Shown here: in pieces, positions 1 to 9,745 of the stretch | Position numbering within the stretch: the stretch's first letter is position 1 | Layout: every line of letters starts with the position of its first letter | Assembly (NCBI GenBank): GCA_013391385.1 | Contig: JACBFI010000017.1 | Coordinates: 1-64,000, forward strand | Reading direction: 5' to 3' | Length of the DNA stretch: 64,000 nt | Origin: Sediminibacterium sp. Gen4 | GTDB taxonomy: Bacteria; Bacteroidota; Bacteroidia; Chitinophagales; Chitinophagaceae | The notes under the pieces: model-generated | What the model was told of the DNA's origin: nothing | What the model saw: the letters and a program-made list of their open reading frames with translations, nothing else | The model's database searches: none | Made by a program: the position numbers and the translations under genes

Positions 1-801
1 ATATTACCTTAGAAAACTCTAACTAAACGTGGCACTAAATTATGGGGAGCTTACATTACCAATAAAATTACCAAGATGCCGGAGAGTGTTCCTGAGTTTA
101 TTACCGGAACCAAGAAATATGCAGTAGGTAATTCTATTTTTGATTACTGGTTACGTAGTTATTATGGTGTAGATCCAACCGATGGTGCTGCATTGTATGT
201 TGCACAGAATACAGCTCCTGGACCAACAGTGAGACTTATTAACAACAAAGCAGGTGGTGTTGATACGGTAACCACTGCCATAGCGAATGGTAAGTTTGAA
301 AATATGGGAACTACCATTCCTGATCTTTATGGTAGTTTCACGCAATCTATTACTTATAAGAACTTTACACTGAGTGCATTATTTACTTTCCAGATTGGTG
401 GTAAAACCTATGATGGTTTATATGCAGCGCTGATGTCTTCAGGTAACTACGGTGGAGCCATTCATACCGATATGCTGAAAAGATGGCAAAAGCCTGGTGA
501 TGTTACGAATATTCCTCGTTTAGATGCGGGTAGAACAGCTGATTTCAATGCCGCTTCTTCCAGATGGTTGATTGATGCCTCTTATCTGAATATCAGAAAT
601 ATTAATCTGACTTATACATTGCCTAAGTCTCTTATCTCAAAAATCAAAGCAAACAATGCTCAGGTTTTTGCGACAGTAGAAAACGTTGCATTTTTCTCAA
701 AGAGAAAGGGGATGAATAATCAGCAGGCATTCAGTGGTGTTACATCCAATGCTTATCCGCCTTCAAGAGTATTCACACTTGGATTTACCTTTAACTTATA
801 A
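1..801 (+). CDS. SusC/RagA-type TonB-linked outer membrane protein, C-terminal part
   Basis: This is the C-terminal end of a TonB-dependent outer-membrane transporter of the SusC family; the plug and most of the barrel lie before the window. The visible part holds typical SusC text: an NKITKMPE segment, a YWLRSYYGVDPTDGAALY segment, a QSITYKNFTLSALFTFQIGG strand, RWQKPGD, and a final strand ending GFTFNL, as expected for the last barrel strand. An in-frame TAG lies at 10-12, whereas frame 3 over 3-23 reads ITLENSN, which fits SusC better. A single-base frame change near 22-27 would join the two, so the gene may be frameshifted or the contig edge may be wrong. Reading is continuous from 13, and the first ATG is at 76. 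It is followed after 10 bases by susD1, its partner lipoprotein. The substrate cannot be told. Confidence 0.85.
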
Positions 802-811
802 ACAGACAGTT

Positions 812-2290
812 ATGAAAAAATATATCTTATCATCTCTGGCACTGGTAACAATTGCTTTCAGTTCTTGTAAAAAAGAATTTTTAGATACGTTCCCCACTAC
901 ATCAGTAGCAGCTGCTGATGCATTAGCCAGTACCGGTAACGCTATTGCTGCACTCAATGGAATTCACCGAATCATGTATGTGCAATATGATGCACAGGGA
1001 CAAGCCGGTGAGGGTTCTAATAATATTTTCAGAGATTTAATGGGAGAGGATATTGTGTATCCACTTGCCAATGGAAGTACAGGTTTAATTGGTTGGATGC
1101 GTTGGCAAACACATAGAAACGTGAATGCAGGTGATTTACGTTATTTGTACCGTTTCTATTACCGACTCATTTCAAATGCGAATGTCCTGATCAATAATAT
1201 TGATGGGGTACCCGGACCCGATACCGATAAAAAAATGGTAAAAGGACAAGCATTGGCTTATCGTGGTTGGGCTCATTTTCAGTTGGTACAATTGTGGGGT
1301 AAACGATATGTTGCAGGTGCGCCTAATACTCAGCCAGGTGTTCCTTTATTGTTAACCAATACACTGGAAGGTCAACCAAGAGCCACTGTGGAAGAAGTGT
1401 ATACACAAATCAATAAAGACCTTGATGAGGCATTGACATTGTTAGCGGGTTATACACGTGCTGGAACAGCTGCTAAGTCAAATTTTAATGTCAATGTTGT
1501 ACATGGTATCAAAGCACGCGTGGCTTTGACACAGCAAAACTGGGAATTGGCTGCTACCAGTGCCATTGCTGCCAGAAACGGTTTCACACTCATGAGCAAT
1601 GCACAGTATTTGAGCGGTTTCAATGATATTTCCAATCCGGAATGGATATGGGGTAGTCGTCAAATTGATGACCACAACACATTCTTCTTTTCCTATTTTG
1701 CTTATATCTCCGCCAATTTTAACTCAACTGTATTGCGTACCCAGCCCAGAGCCATCAACGCTAATTTATGGGATGCAATACCGGCAACCGATATTCGTAA
1801 ACAGTGCTGGGATCGCACAGGTGCTACCGTTCCAATACCACCGGGTGGGGCAAGAGTGCCTTACCAGAATAAAAAATTCCTAGCTAAGAGCAGCTCACTC
1901 AGTGTAGGAGATGTGCCTTATATGCGTGCTGCAGAAATGTTCCTGATAGAAGCAGAAGCAAGAGCCAGACAAGGACAAAACCTTGCTGCACAAACAGCAT
2001 TATTTACACTGGTGCGCAACCGAAATGCTTCTTATACACAGTCTACGTCTACTGGTCAGACATTAATTGACGAGATTCTTTTTAACAGACGTATTGAATT
2101 GTGGGGTGAAGGTTTCCGTTTTACAGACCTGAAGCGTTTAAACCTGCCTATGTCTAGAGCCGGAATTCCTAATCACTTGGTTGCTTTAACACAGGTTACA
2201 ACAGTACCTACTGGTGATATACAATGGGAGTTCTTGTTCCCGCAAGATGAAATGAATGCCAATAAAGCGATTGTTCAAAATCCGCTCTAA
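812..2290 (+). CDS. SusD/RagB family nutrient-binding lipoprotein
   Basis: Surface-exposed lipoprotein lid of a SusCD uptake complex, 492 residues. The start at 812 gives a lipoprotein signal peptide with lipobox FSSC and lipidated Cys19; an upstream in-frame ATG at 734 lies inside susC1 and is not used here. SusD features are visible: the N-terminal CKKEFLDTFPTTSVAAADAL segment, the TPR-like YRGWAHFQLVQLWG helix, a PYMRAAEMFLIEAEARARQ helix, and a late RIELWGEGFRFTDLKRLN block, which is the SusD/RagB C-terminal signature. It is coupled to the preceding SusC and followed by a strong terminator. No glycoside hydrolase or peptidase lies beside it, so a glycan or peptide substrate cannot be assigned. 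Confidence 0.93.
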   Translation: MKKYILSSLALVTIAFSSCKKEFLDTFPTTSVAAADALASTGNAIAALNGIHRIMYVQYDAQGQAGEGSNNIFRDLMGEDIVYPLANGSTGLIGWMRWQTHRNVNAGDLRYLYRFYYRLISNANVLINNIDGVPGPDTDKKMVKGQALAYRGWAHFQLVQLWGKRYVAGAPNTQPGVPLLLTNTLEGQPRATVEEVYTQINKDLDEALTLLAGYTRAGTAAKSNFNVNVVHGIKARVALTQQNWELAATSAIAARNGFTLMSNAQYLSGFNDISNPEWIWGSRQIDDHNTFFFSYFAYISANFNSTVLRTQPRAINANLWDAIPATDIRKQCWDRTGATVPIPPGGARVPYQNKKFLAKSSSLSVGDVPYMRAAEMFLIEAEARARQGQNLAAQTALFTLVRNRNASYTQSTSTGQTLIDEILFNRRIELWGEGFRFTDLKRLNLPMSRAGIPNHLVALTQVTTVPTGDIQWEFLFPQDEMNANKAIVQNPL

Positions 2291-2316
2291 AAAAGCGAAA
2301 TTTTCTTTAACAGTAA

Positions 2317-2349
2317 AAAATGGTCAGCACAAAAAATGCTGACCATTTT
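2317..2349 (+). terminator. Rho-independent terminator after susD1
   Basis: Perfect 13-base arms (2317-2329 and 2337-2349, core TGGTCAGCA/TGCTGACCA) enclose a 7-base loop and run into a T-rich tract. It lies 26 bases after the susD1 stop and separates the two SusCD modules. Confidence 0.85.
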
Positions 2350-2548
2350 CATTTTTAGGATTAGAGTAAGATTAGAAAAGCATTTTAATTATATTGATAA
2401 TCAATGTTTTATTTTTATTTTCCTGAAAACGAAATAGCTAAATCGGTGAAATGAGCAGCTTTTTCAAATAATCAAATGTCTATTCATGCGCATTTATGTT
2501 TTCTTTAACCTAAATTGCGACACGCATTTTTACTTTAAAAACTGAAAT

Positions 2549-5500
2549 ATGAGAAAACTAGTCACGATGTTATTGTGCGTAATGCTTGCATTACCACAAG
2601 TTTGGGCTCAATCCAGGGTCATTACTGGTAAAGTAACTGACCAAAGAAATGGGCAACCACTCTCCGGAGTTACCGTGAGTGCGGGTGCTGCCAATACTTT
2701 ATCAAGTGCCAGTGGAGAGTACAGAATATCTGTAGGTACTGGTGTAAAATCCATTGTTTTTTCTTTTGTGGGTTTTGGCAATCGCGAAATCACGATTGGA
2801 TCAGGAAATGTGATCAACATCTCATTACTTCCTGAAACAAAATCATTAGAAGAAGTGGTGGTAACCGGTTATTCTAATCGTAAAAGACAAGATTTTACCG
2901 GTGCTGCGGCAAAAGTTGCTGCTAAACAAATTGAGCAAGTGCCTATCGCTTCTTTTGAGCAAATCTTACAAGGTCGTGCTCCGGGCTTGTACATCGCTTC
3001 AGGTTCAGGTCAGCCGGGTGCATCTGCACGTGTGAATATTCGTGGTGTAGGATCTATCTCCGGCGGTAACGATCCATTGTATGTATTGGATGGTATTCCA
3101 ATTGAAACTTCTGTATTCAGAACTTTGAACCCTAACGACTTTGAAAGCGTAGACGTACTGAAAGATGCGGCTGGTGCCGGTTTATATGGTTCCAGAGGTG
3201 CAAGTGGTGTAATCGTAATCACTTCTAAGAAAGGTATATCCGGTAAAACACGTTTACAGTATCGTGGTCAGGCCGGCGTATCTATTGCACCTACTCAAAA
3301 TAACCTGCAGTTGATGAATACTGCACAGCGTCTTGAGTATGAAGAGAAAATTTTAGGTCCAGGCGGATTATTGCCAACCAACGGAAACTCAGGATTTCCT
3401 GGATGGGATTATAGTCCGAGCAACCCTTTTTATGCAACTTTAACTCCCGCACAGCGTGCTGCTCGTGCTGCTCTTTTAGATTCAGTACGTAACATTAATA
3501 CTGACTGGGCTGATATCATGTTTAGAAACGGTACTTTCCGTTCACATGAGATCAACGCATCAGGGGGTACTTCTAACCTGAATTTCTATACTTCTTTATC
3601 AGTATACAATCAGCAGGGTATTATCCACAGATCAAATCTCGATCGTTATACTTTCCGTGCCAATCTTGATTTTAAGACAGAACGATTAACCGTAGCGGTA
3701 CGTTCTGCTGCAGGTTGGAGTACACTAGCAAATATCGAATCTGAAGCAGGTGTTGCATTGGCGAACCCCATTGCTGCTGCTTATTTGGAACTGCCTTACC
3801 GCCGTTTCAGAGGTAATGATGGTTTAGTTTTAACAGGTGCCGGAAGAACAGCAGCTAATGCTTATGATCGTTTATTTACTACTACATCCAATACCAATCA
3901 GTTCAAAGGAAATTTGGGTGTAACCATTACCTATAATATCTGGGGTGGAATTTCATTCAAATCTACCAATGGTATCGACTGGCGTAATAACAATACCAGC
4001 CGTTTCATTGATCCTAACTCCTTTGCAGGTCGCAATATTGCCCAAGGTCAGCAAGGTTTGTACTCAGAAGGTAACTCTGAAAACTTACAATACCTGACTA
4101 CCACCGGATTAGTATTTAATAGAACATTCAATGGTGTACACGCTGTCAATGCTGCATTGATGTATGAGGGTATTCGTAACAGAGAAAGAAACTTTGGAGC
4201 AACAGGTTTTGGTTTGAACAATAAACTACCCAATACACCAGCAGCGATTACGCAAGGATCAGCTACTAATAATTTAATCCCTACCATTGGTGGTGGAAGA
4301 ACACTGAATGGTTTGTCTTCTAGCTTCCTGACTGCTGACTATACCTACAATAGAAAGTATAGTGTTTCAGCTAGCTTAAGAAGAGATGTTCCTTCTCAGG
4401 TTCCTCCTAAGAACAGAGAAAATATTTTCTGGACTGTAGGTGCGAACTGGAATGTGATGATGGAGAAATTCATGGAAAAACAGAACTTCTTCCAGGATGT
4501 GCGTGTGCGTGCAAGCTATGGTGAAACCGGTAATGTAAATGGTTTTACTTCTAACTTCGGTTATATTTCTTCTTACGGAGCGGGTAGCTACGCCGGTGTT
4601 GCCGGTATCGTACCTACTTCTCCGGGTAATGATGATTATAAACTGGAAAGCCAGGTTATTACCAATATTGGAGTTGATCTTGCTTTCTGGAACAACAGAG
4701 CACGTTTCACTGCTGATTATTTCATCAAAGACTCTAGAGATCTTTTTGTGAACCAAAACTTATCTCGTACAACAGGTTTTACAGCTTTATCTACCAATGC
4801 CGCACAAGTTAGAAACTCCGGTGTTGATCTGGCACTGAGCGTAGATGTACTGTCTAAGAAAGATTTGACCATTACCTTGGGTGTGAATGGTGGCTTCTTG
4901 AAGAATGAAGTTCGCAGCTTAGGTCTGTTAACAGAAATTCCTCAAGGTACCGGTATCATCCGTGTAGGTTTGCCACTGGGTAGCTATTTTGCGGTAGGTT
5001 TCAGAGGTGTTGATCCTGCAACAGGAAACCCAATTTATGAAGATATCAATGGTAACCCAACATTTGCTTATTCTGCAGCCAATAACCGTGCGGTGTTTGG
5101 AACCTTTATTCCAAGCTTCACCGGTGGTGCTACTTTGGATGTAACCTGGAAGAATATCAGCCTGTCTGCATTGTTTACCACTGCACAGGATGTGTCTCGT
5201 TTCAACAACGAATCATTCTTCTACGAAACCACCAATTCAAATATTGCCTTTAATAAGCGTATTGAAATGTTGACCCAGACTTGGCAGAAGCCTGGTGATA
5301 TCACTAGTTATCAGCGTATTGGTACTCAACGTCAGTTCAGTAGCAAGGATATCAGAGATGCTAGCTTTATCCGTTTCCGTAACCTGCAAGTGGGATATAC
5401 TTTCGAACCAAAGAATCCTTCAAAATCTATCAAAAGTTTCCGTTTGTGGGGTCAGGGACAGAATCTGTTTACCTGGACAAAATGGACTGGTTTCGATCCT

Positions 5501-5578
5501 GAAGAGAGCAACAACATTGCTACCTATGAGTTCCCGAATCCAAAAACATTCACAATTGGTTTGGACATCAATTTCTAA
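2549..5578 (+). CDS. SusC/RagA family TonB-linked outer membrane protein
   Basis: Complete 1009-residue TonB-dependent transporter that imports a ligand handed over by its SusD partner. A Sec signal peptide (probable cleavage after Ala20, VWA|QS) is followed by a carboxypeptidase-regulatory-like domain (about 23-95, starting VITGKVTDQRNGQPLSGVTV), the LEEVVVTGY linker, a plug domain with NIRGVGSISGGNDPLYVLDG and DVLKDAAGAGLYGSRGASG, and a 22-stranded-type barrel ending GLDINF. Length is normal for SusC. It starts a new transcription unit after the terminator at 2317-2349 and is 21 bases from susD2. I found no convincing promoter in the 200 bases upstream. Family assignment is certain; the ligand is unknown. 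Confidence 0.95.
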   Translation: MRKLVTMLLCVMLALPQVWAQSRVITGKVTDQRNGQPLSGVTVSAGAANTLSSASGEYRISVGTGVKSIVFSFVGFGNREITIGSGNVINISLLPETKSLEEVVVTGYSNRKRQDFTGAAAKVAAKQIEQVPIASFEQILQGRAPGLYIASGSGQPGASARVNIRGVGSISGGNDPLYVLDGIPIETSVFRTLNPNDFESVDVLKDAAGAGLYGSRGASGVIVITSKKGISGKTRLQYRGQAGVSIAPTQNNLQLMNTAQRLEYEEKILGPGGLLPTNGNSGFPGWDYSPSNPFYATLTPAQRAARAALLDSVRNINTDWADIMFRNGTFRSHEINASGGTSNLNFYTSLSVYNQQGIIHRSNLDRYTFRANLDFKTERLTVAVRSAAGWSTLANIESEAGVALANPIAAAYLELPYRRFRGNDGLVLTGAGRTAANAYDRLFTTTSNTNQFKGNLGVTITYNIWGGISFKSTNGIDWRNNNTSRFIDPNSFAGRNIAQGQQGLYSEGNSENLQYLTTTGLVFNRTFNGVHAVNAALMYEGIRNRERNFGATGFGLNNKLPNTPAAITQGSATNNLIPTIGGGRTLNGLSSSFLTADYTYNRKYSVSASLRRDVPSQVPPKNRENIFWTVGANWNVMMEKFMEKQNFFQDVRVRASYGETGNVNGFTSNFGYISSYGAGSYAGVAGIVPTSPGNDDYKLESQVITNIGVDLAFWNNRARFTADYFIKDSRDLFVNQNLSRTTGFTALSTNAAQVRNSGVDLALSVDVLSKKDLTITLGVNGGFLKNEVRSLGLLTEIPQGTGIIRVGLPLGSYFAVGFRGVDPATGNPIYEDINGNPTFAYSAANNRAVFGTFIPSFTGGATLDVTWKNISLSALFTTAQDVSRFNNESFFYETTNSNIAFNKRIEMLTQTWQKPGDITSYQRIGTQRQFSSKDIRDASFIRFRNLQVGYTFEPKNPSKSIKSFRLWGQGQNLFTWTKWTGFDPEESNNIATYEFPNPKTFTIGLDINF

Positions 5579-5599
5579 ACAATTACAACAGATTAGTAT

Positions 5600-7048
5600 A
5601 TGAAAAAAGTAATAAATTATTTCCTTGGTATACTTTTCCTAGTAGGTGCTACCTCTTGTGAAAAGCAACTAACGGATATACAACCGATCGATCAGATACC
5701 CGCACAAAACGCCATTTCTACCTTGGTTGATGTGGGATCGGCTGTAAACGGTGTTTATGGCACCTACTCTGGTAGAAGACCACATTATCTGAGTTCTTTT
5801 ATGACAGATGAAGTACGTTTGGGTACTGGTTCTGAATACCGCAACGTAGGTAATATTCTTTTCAACTGGCAGCATGTATCTGATAGCCAGGATTGGAGAG
5901 ATGGTGAAAATGGTGGTGCATGGACTAACCTGTACCAAGTGATTGACCGTGCTAACCGTGTATTGGAACTGATGGTTCCAGTGCCAACAGCCAATGCTAC
6001 TGAAGAAGCGTTGAAAAATCAATACCGTGGTGAAATGCTGGCTTTAAGAGCAATGGCTCACCTGGAATTGTTACGTTGGTATGCTCCTACACCGCAGTAT
6101 ACTGCTGATCAGTTAGGCGTAGTATTACAAAAGGAATACGTGAAAGCCCCAGGCTCTTACCGTCCTTCTCGTAATACACAGGGTGAAGTAATGAATCAGA
6201 TCATTGCAGATCTGGCTGAAGCTAGAAACTTGATCCCTACCACTTTCACAGATATCAGCCGTATTACCAGAAACGCGGTAATTGCTTCTCAAGTAAGAGC
6301 TGCAGTACATACACGTTCATGGCAGACTGTAGTGGATAGAGCGAATGAGTTGTTGGCATTACAGCCGATTGCTACAAGAGCGAACTATGCTACTTTGTGG
6401 ACTACGCGTTCTATTGCTCCTGCTAACCAGAGTACTGAAATTATCTGGAGACTCAATGTACAAGCCCTGAATTTGGGTGCTGCTGTTGGTTCACTGTGGC
6501 AAGATGTAGGTACAGGCGCTGTTCAGGCTTCTCCTGCTGTAAAACTGATGAACACTTTTGATCAGGCCAATGATATCCGTTTCAGCACTTTCTTCAGAAC
6601 CACTCCAAGAAACCTGATTGCTAAATATGGTTTCGTTGTAACCGGTAACGGAGAAAACTTCCAATACGATATCAAGATGATTCGTAGCTCTGAAATTTTA
6701 TTGGCTCGTGCAGAAGCTTATGCTGAACTGAATAACCTTACTGCAGCAAATGCTGATTTGAACACACTCAGAAGCAATCGTATCACCGGTTATATTCATA
6801 TTCCGGTGTTAGATAGAAATCAGTTAATTACTGATATCTTACAAGAGCGTTACAAAGAGCTTTGCTATGAAGGTCAGCGCTACTTTGATTTGAAGAGAAG
6901 ATCACTGCCTATCAACCGCGATTTAGCGGATGCAGGTGGACAGGCTACTATTCAAACATTGTTGCCAACCAATCCTAAATATATTCTGCCGATTCCTCAA
7001 CAGGAAACATTTGCAAATCCTAATATGCAACAGAACGCAGGGTACTAA
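5600..7048 (+). CDS. SusD/RagB family nutrient-binding lipoprotein
   Basis: Second SusD lipoprotein, 482 residues, partner of the SusC just upstream. The signal peptide carries lipobox ATSC with Cys20. The family text is clear: ALRAMAHLELLRWYAPTP in the TPR-like core, EILLARAEAYAELNN, and the C-terminal ERYKELCYEGQRYFDLKRR block, ending NPNMQQNAGY as is common in this family. It differs strongly from susD1, so the two modules are not a recent duplication. It ends the operon at a strong terminator. Confidence 0.94.
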   Translation: MKKVINYFLGILFLVGATSCEKQLTDIQPIDQIPAQNAISTLVDVGSAVNGVYGTYSGRRPHYLSSFMTDEVRLGTGSEYRNVGNILFNWQHVSDSQDWRDGENGGAWTNLYQVIDRANRVLELMVPVPTANATEEALKNQYRGEMLALRAMAHLELLRWYAPTPQYTADQLGVVLQKEYVKAPGSYRPSRNTQGEVMNQIIADLAEARNLIPTTFTDISRITRNAVIASQVRAAVHTRSWQTVVDRANELLALQPIATRANYATLWTTRSIAPANQSTEIIWRLNVQALNLGAAVGSLWQDVGTGAVQASPAVKLMNTFDQANDIRFSTFFRTTPRNLIAKYGFVVTGNGENFQYDIKMIRSSEILLARAEAYAELNNLTAANADLNTLRSNRITGYIHIPVLDRNQLITDILQERYKELCYEGQRYFDLKRRSLPINRDLADAGGQATIQTLLPTNPKYILPIPQQETFANPNMQQNAGY

Positions 7049-7120
7049 TGCATAAGATGAAAAGACAATGTACTTGTCTAATTCATAATTTGAAATAGTA
7101 CACTATTAAGTTATTCGTTT

Positions 7121-7157
7121 AAAGGGGCTGTATCAAAAATTGATACAGCCCCTTTTT
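7121..7157 (+). terminator. Rho-independent terminator after susD2
   Basis: Perfect 15-base arms (7121-7135 and 7141-7155, core GGGGCTGTATCA) with a 5-base loop are followed by a T tract. It closes the susC2-susD2 unit. Confidence 0.9.
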
Positions 7158-7327
7158 ATTTCGATACCTAATTAAGAATTATTTTTTCTAAAGGGTTCTC
7201 AAAATCTTCATCTTATATATTGATCTTTTCTTCTTTCCTGGCAGGGGCTAAGAACTATGTAAACAAAATTATTATATAATAATTTTTATGTATTCAAAAA
7301 TCTAATTATATTGGTTAAAAATTTTTT

Positions 7328-8473
7328 ATGAAAAAATCTATCCAAATCCTAGGAATGTTCATTCTGATCATTCTTATTGCCTCCTGTAAAAAAATGGTTG
7401 ATAAAGACTTTTCTATTTCACCCTATGAAACAAAAATTAATAAGTGGATTGACGCCAAAATTCCGGTAAATGAAAGCGGCAAAATTTATGAAGAACAATT
7501 AAAATCTGGGTTAGATTATACTCGAATGCGTGAAGAAGCTTCTTTTGACAGTGAAAAAATTCTTATAATCCCAATAAAGGAAAACTTTTTAGAATTTAGA
7601 AAAGCGGAGGAGGGTTGTTCAGGTAATTTAGTGGTACTAATTGATAAAAAAGACGAAATCCGGCGAATGAATATTGTATTGTTTAAGCCGGAAACATCAG
7701 CCCAAACTTCAAAACTTCCTGACAATACTTTTTACCATTTATACAATACTTCTAAAGTTCCGGTAGATGGTCAGTTTCATTTTTTGGATGTAAATGGTCG
7801 TTTAGAATACCAACTTAGCTATCATGATAAAAAATTAGTGTCGAGAGGGGTTGTAACTCCTTTATCAGAAAATGAATACAATAGTATGAAGCAGAATATT
7901 GGTAAAGTGAAAACGAATGGCGTTTTTGCAACAACAAATTCACAAAATACTACGATACAAAAAAAGAGTAATAGTTGTTTTATTCACGGTTATCTGATTG
8001 TTGAAATGTATGATGCGTCAACTGGTCAATGGGTTGTCGTTGGTATGATATTTATATATTCAGGCTGTCCAGAAGAGGTACAAGTACCTCAATCAGAATT
8101 ACATGCTGGCGGTGCAATCAAGTTTAGCGGTCCTGATGGTTCACAATGGAATCTCGGAGCTCAATATGAGTATGCCGTAAACCGAGAACTAACTTGGACC
8201 GCTTATTCATTGCCGTATGGATATATTTCTTCAACAGAAACAGTATATGGGAAAAAAGTAAATGGAATTGCAGATGGAGGATACTTTACAGGTGCAACAC
8301 ATGGATCATCTCAATCAACCGATGGAACAGCAACATGGACTGAAACAACTTGGCATCATGTTCCAAGTTATAATATCCTATATCTTTATCTGTATGGGAA
8401 TATTAGCAATAGTTCAGGCACAACCCAAATTCAGGAAGAAAGGAGTTTCTCTTTTTCTGGATTGTTTCCCTAG
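7328..8473 (+). CDS. Hypothetical lipoprotein, unrecognised family
   Basis: Predicted lipoprotein of 381 residues; I do not recognise the family. The signal peptide MKKSIQILGMFILIILIASC places the lipidated cysteine at residue 20. A first half rich in charged residues (about 25-210) is followed by CFIHGYLIVEMYDASTGQW and a second half rich in Tyr, Trp, Ser, Thr and Gly that looks like beta-structure. Both the gene and the 280-base region before it are visibly more AT-rich than the neighbouring SusCD genes, with long A and T runs, which may point to lateral acquisition. It stands alone between two terminators. Surface exposure is likely but its role is unknown. Confidence 0.75.
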   Translation: MKKSIQILGMFILIILIASCKKMVDKDFSISPYETKINKWIDAKIPVNESGKIYEEQLKSGLDYTRMREEASFDSEKILIIPIKENFLEFRKAEEGCSGNLVVLIDKKDEIRRMNIVLFKPETSAQTSKLPDNTFYHLYNTSKVPVDGQFHFLDVNGRLEYQLSYHDKKLVSRGVVTPLSENEYNSMKQNIGKVKTNGVFATTNSQNTTIQKKSNSCFIHGYLIVEMYDASTGQWVVVGMIFIYSGCPEEVQVPQSELHAGGAIKFSGPDGSQWNLGAQYEYAVNRELTWTAYSLPYGYISSTETVYGKKVNGIADGGYFTGATHGSSQSTDGTATWTETTWHHVPSYNILYLYLYGNISNSSGTTQIQEERSFSFSGLFP

Positions 8474-8530
8474 TCGTTATTTGTCGATGTACAGATATGC
8501 AAATTCTGTTTGATAAAGAATACTAAACAA

Positions 8531-8576
8531 ACTAAAAAGCGAATTGATTTAGCAATAAATTAATTCGCTTTTTAGT
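8531..8576. terminator. Bidirectional terminator between convergent genes
   Basis: Perfect 15-base inverted repeat (8531-8545 and 8562-8576, core AAAAAGCGAATT) with a 16-base loop. The arms provide T runs on both strands, so it can serve the lipoprotein gene on plus and the TlpA-like gene on minus. Confidence 0.8.
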
Positions 8577-8613
8577 TTTTCGCTCTTAAGCAATACAATC
8601 TATTAGATACTTT

Positions 8614-9735
8614 TTATTGAATTAACTCAGCTAGCTTTTTCTCTAAGGCTTCTCCTCTCAAATCCGTTGCAATGATCTTTCCGGTTGGATCTAACAGCAC
8701 ATTGAATGGAATACCTTCAATTTTATACATAGGTACTACTACACTTTCCCAATATTTCAGATCACTAATATGCTTCCAAGTTAATTTGTCTTTTGCGATG
8801 GCTTCTAGCCATGCTTCTTTATCTTGATCCAATGAAACACCCAAAATTGTAAAGTTCTTATCCTTGAATTTATTGTAAGCAGCTACCACGTTTGGATTTT
8901 CTTTTCTGCAAGGCATACACCAACTCGCCCAGAAATCAACCAGCACATATTTGCCTTTTAAACTGCTCAATGAAAACATCTTTCCTTCTGTGTCAGGTAA
9001 ACTAATTTCCGGTGCTGGCTGGTTCAATAAGCTGTTGGATGGAGGTGCTGTTGTACTTACGGTCATTAAACTTTTAAGCTTGGCCAATCCACTATGCTCT
9101 TTGAATTTGTCTGATGATGCATCAGCCAAAGCTTTTAGTTGTTCAGGCTCCATAGTACGTGAACCCATGCCTATGGCATAATACCTCGCAGCAGGACTCT
9201 CAGATGCGTTTACAAAATCAGTCAAGAATTTGTTAAGGTCTTTTAATTGACGGTCGCGTTTATCTCTTTCGATGTTTAATAAACTGTCATTACCCTCCAT
9301 TTGTTGCATGCTGTCTACTTTCTTAAATGTTACATACAACGAAGAATCTTTTACATGAAAGTCTTCAAAAAGTTTATGCAGATTTTCACTAGCTTCTGAG
9401 CCTTCAATGGTATAAGCTCTGAAATTATTGACGTCTACATTCACACGAATACTTTTGCCATCATTCACAAGTAAAACATCTGGGCCATTTTCAATCACCA
9501 ATCTGTATAATGTTTCTTCGGTACCCACTGCTCTCAATTCAAAGTTGCCATTGTCTTTCAAAGTGGTAGAATCAAGGATAACGGGTTGTTCGCCACCATA
9601 AGGTAACTCCTGTAAGAATATTTTTTTGGAGGGTGCATTCGTGATCTTACCACTTACAGTAAAAGCACCATATTTTTTTTCTTGACAACTGCTCAATAAT
9701 GCAATAACAGCTGCGATGTATACCAATGGTTTCAT
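8614..9735 (-). CDS. TlpA-like thioredoxin-fold lipoprotein with DUF4369 domain
   Basis: Periplasm-facing thiol:disulfide oxidoreductase, 373 residues. The lipobox LSSC gives lipidated Cys17. An N-terminal DUF4369-type beta domain (about 20-115, starting FTVSGKITNAPSKKIFLQEL) precedes a helical stretch and an AhpC/TSA-thioredoxin domain from about 235. The redox motif is W-C273-M-P-C276 in FWASWCMPCRKENP, and the cis-proline loop lies in KIEGIPFNVLLDP. This architecture is common in Bacteroidota and is thought to reduce or resolve disulfides in exported proteins; the substrate is not known. It follows gatB by 10 bases and probably shares its transcript. Confidence 0.92.
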   Translation of the reverse strand: MKPLVYIAAVIALLSSCQEKKYGAFTVSGKITNAPSKKIFLQELPYGGEQPVILDSTTLKDNGNFELRAVGTEETLYRLVIENGPDVLLVNDGKSIRVNVDVNNFRAYTIEGSEASENLHKLFEDFHVKDSSLYVTFKKVDSMQQMEGNDSLLNIERDKRDRQLKDLNKFLTDFVNASESPAARYYAIGMGSRTMEPEQLKALADASSDKFKEHSGLAKLKSLMTVSTTAPPSNSLLNQPAPEISLPDTEGKMFSLSSLKGKYVLVDFWASWCMPCRKENPNVVAAYNKFKDKNFTILGVSLDQDKEAWLEAIAKDKLTWKHISDLKYWESVVVPMYKIEGIPFNVLLDPTGKIIATDLRGEALEKKLAELIQ

Positions 9736-9745
9736 GTATGAATAT

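Noticed and set aside
2515-2537. TTG and TACTTTA as a promoter for susC2
   Set aside because: Spacing of about 13 bases is too short and the -7-like box is only 12 bases from the start codon.
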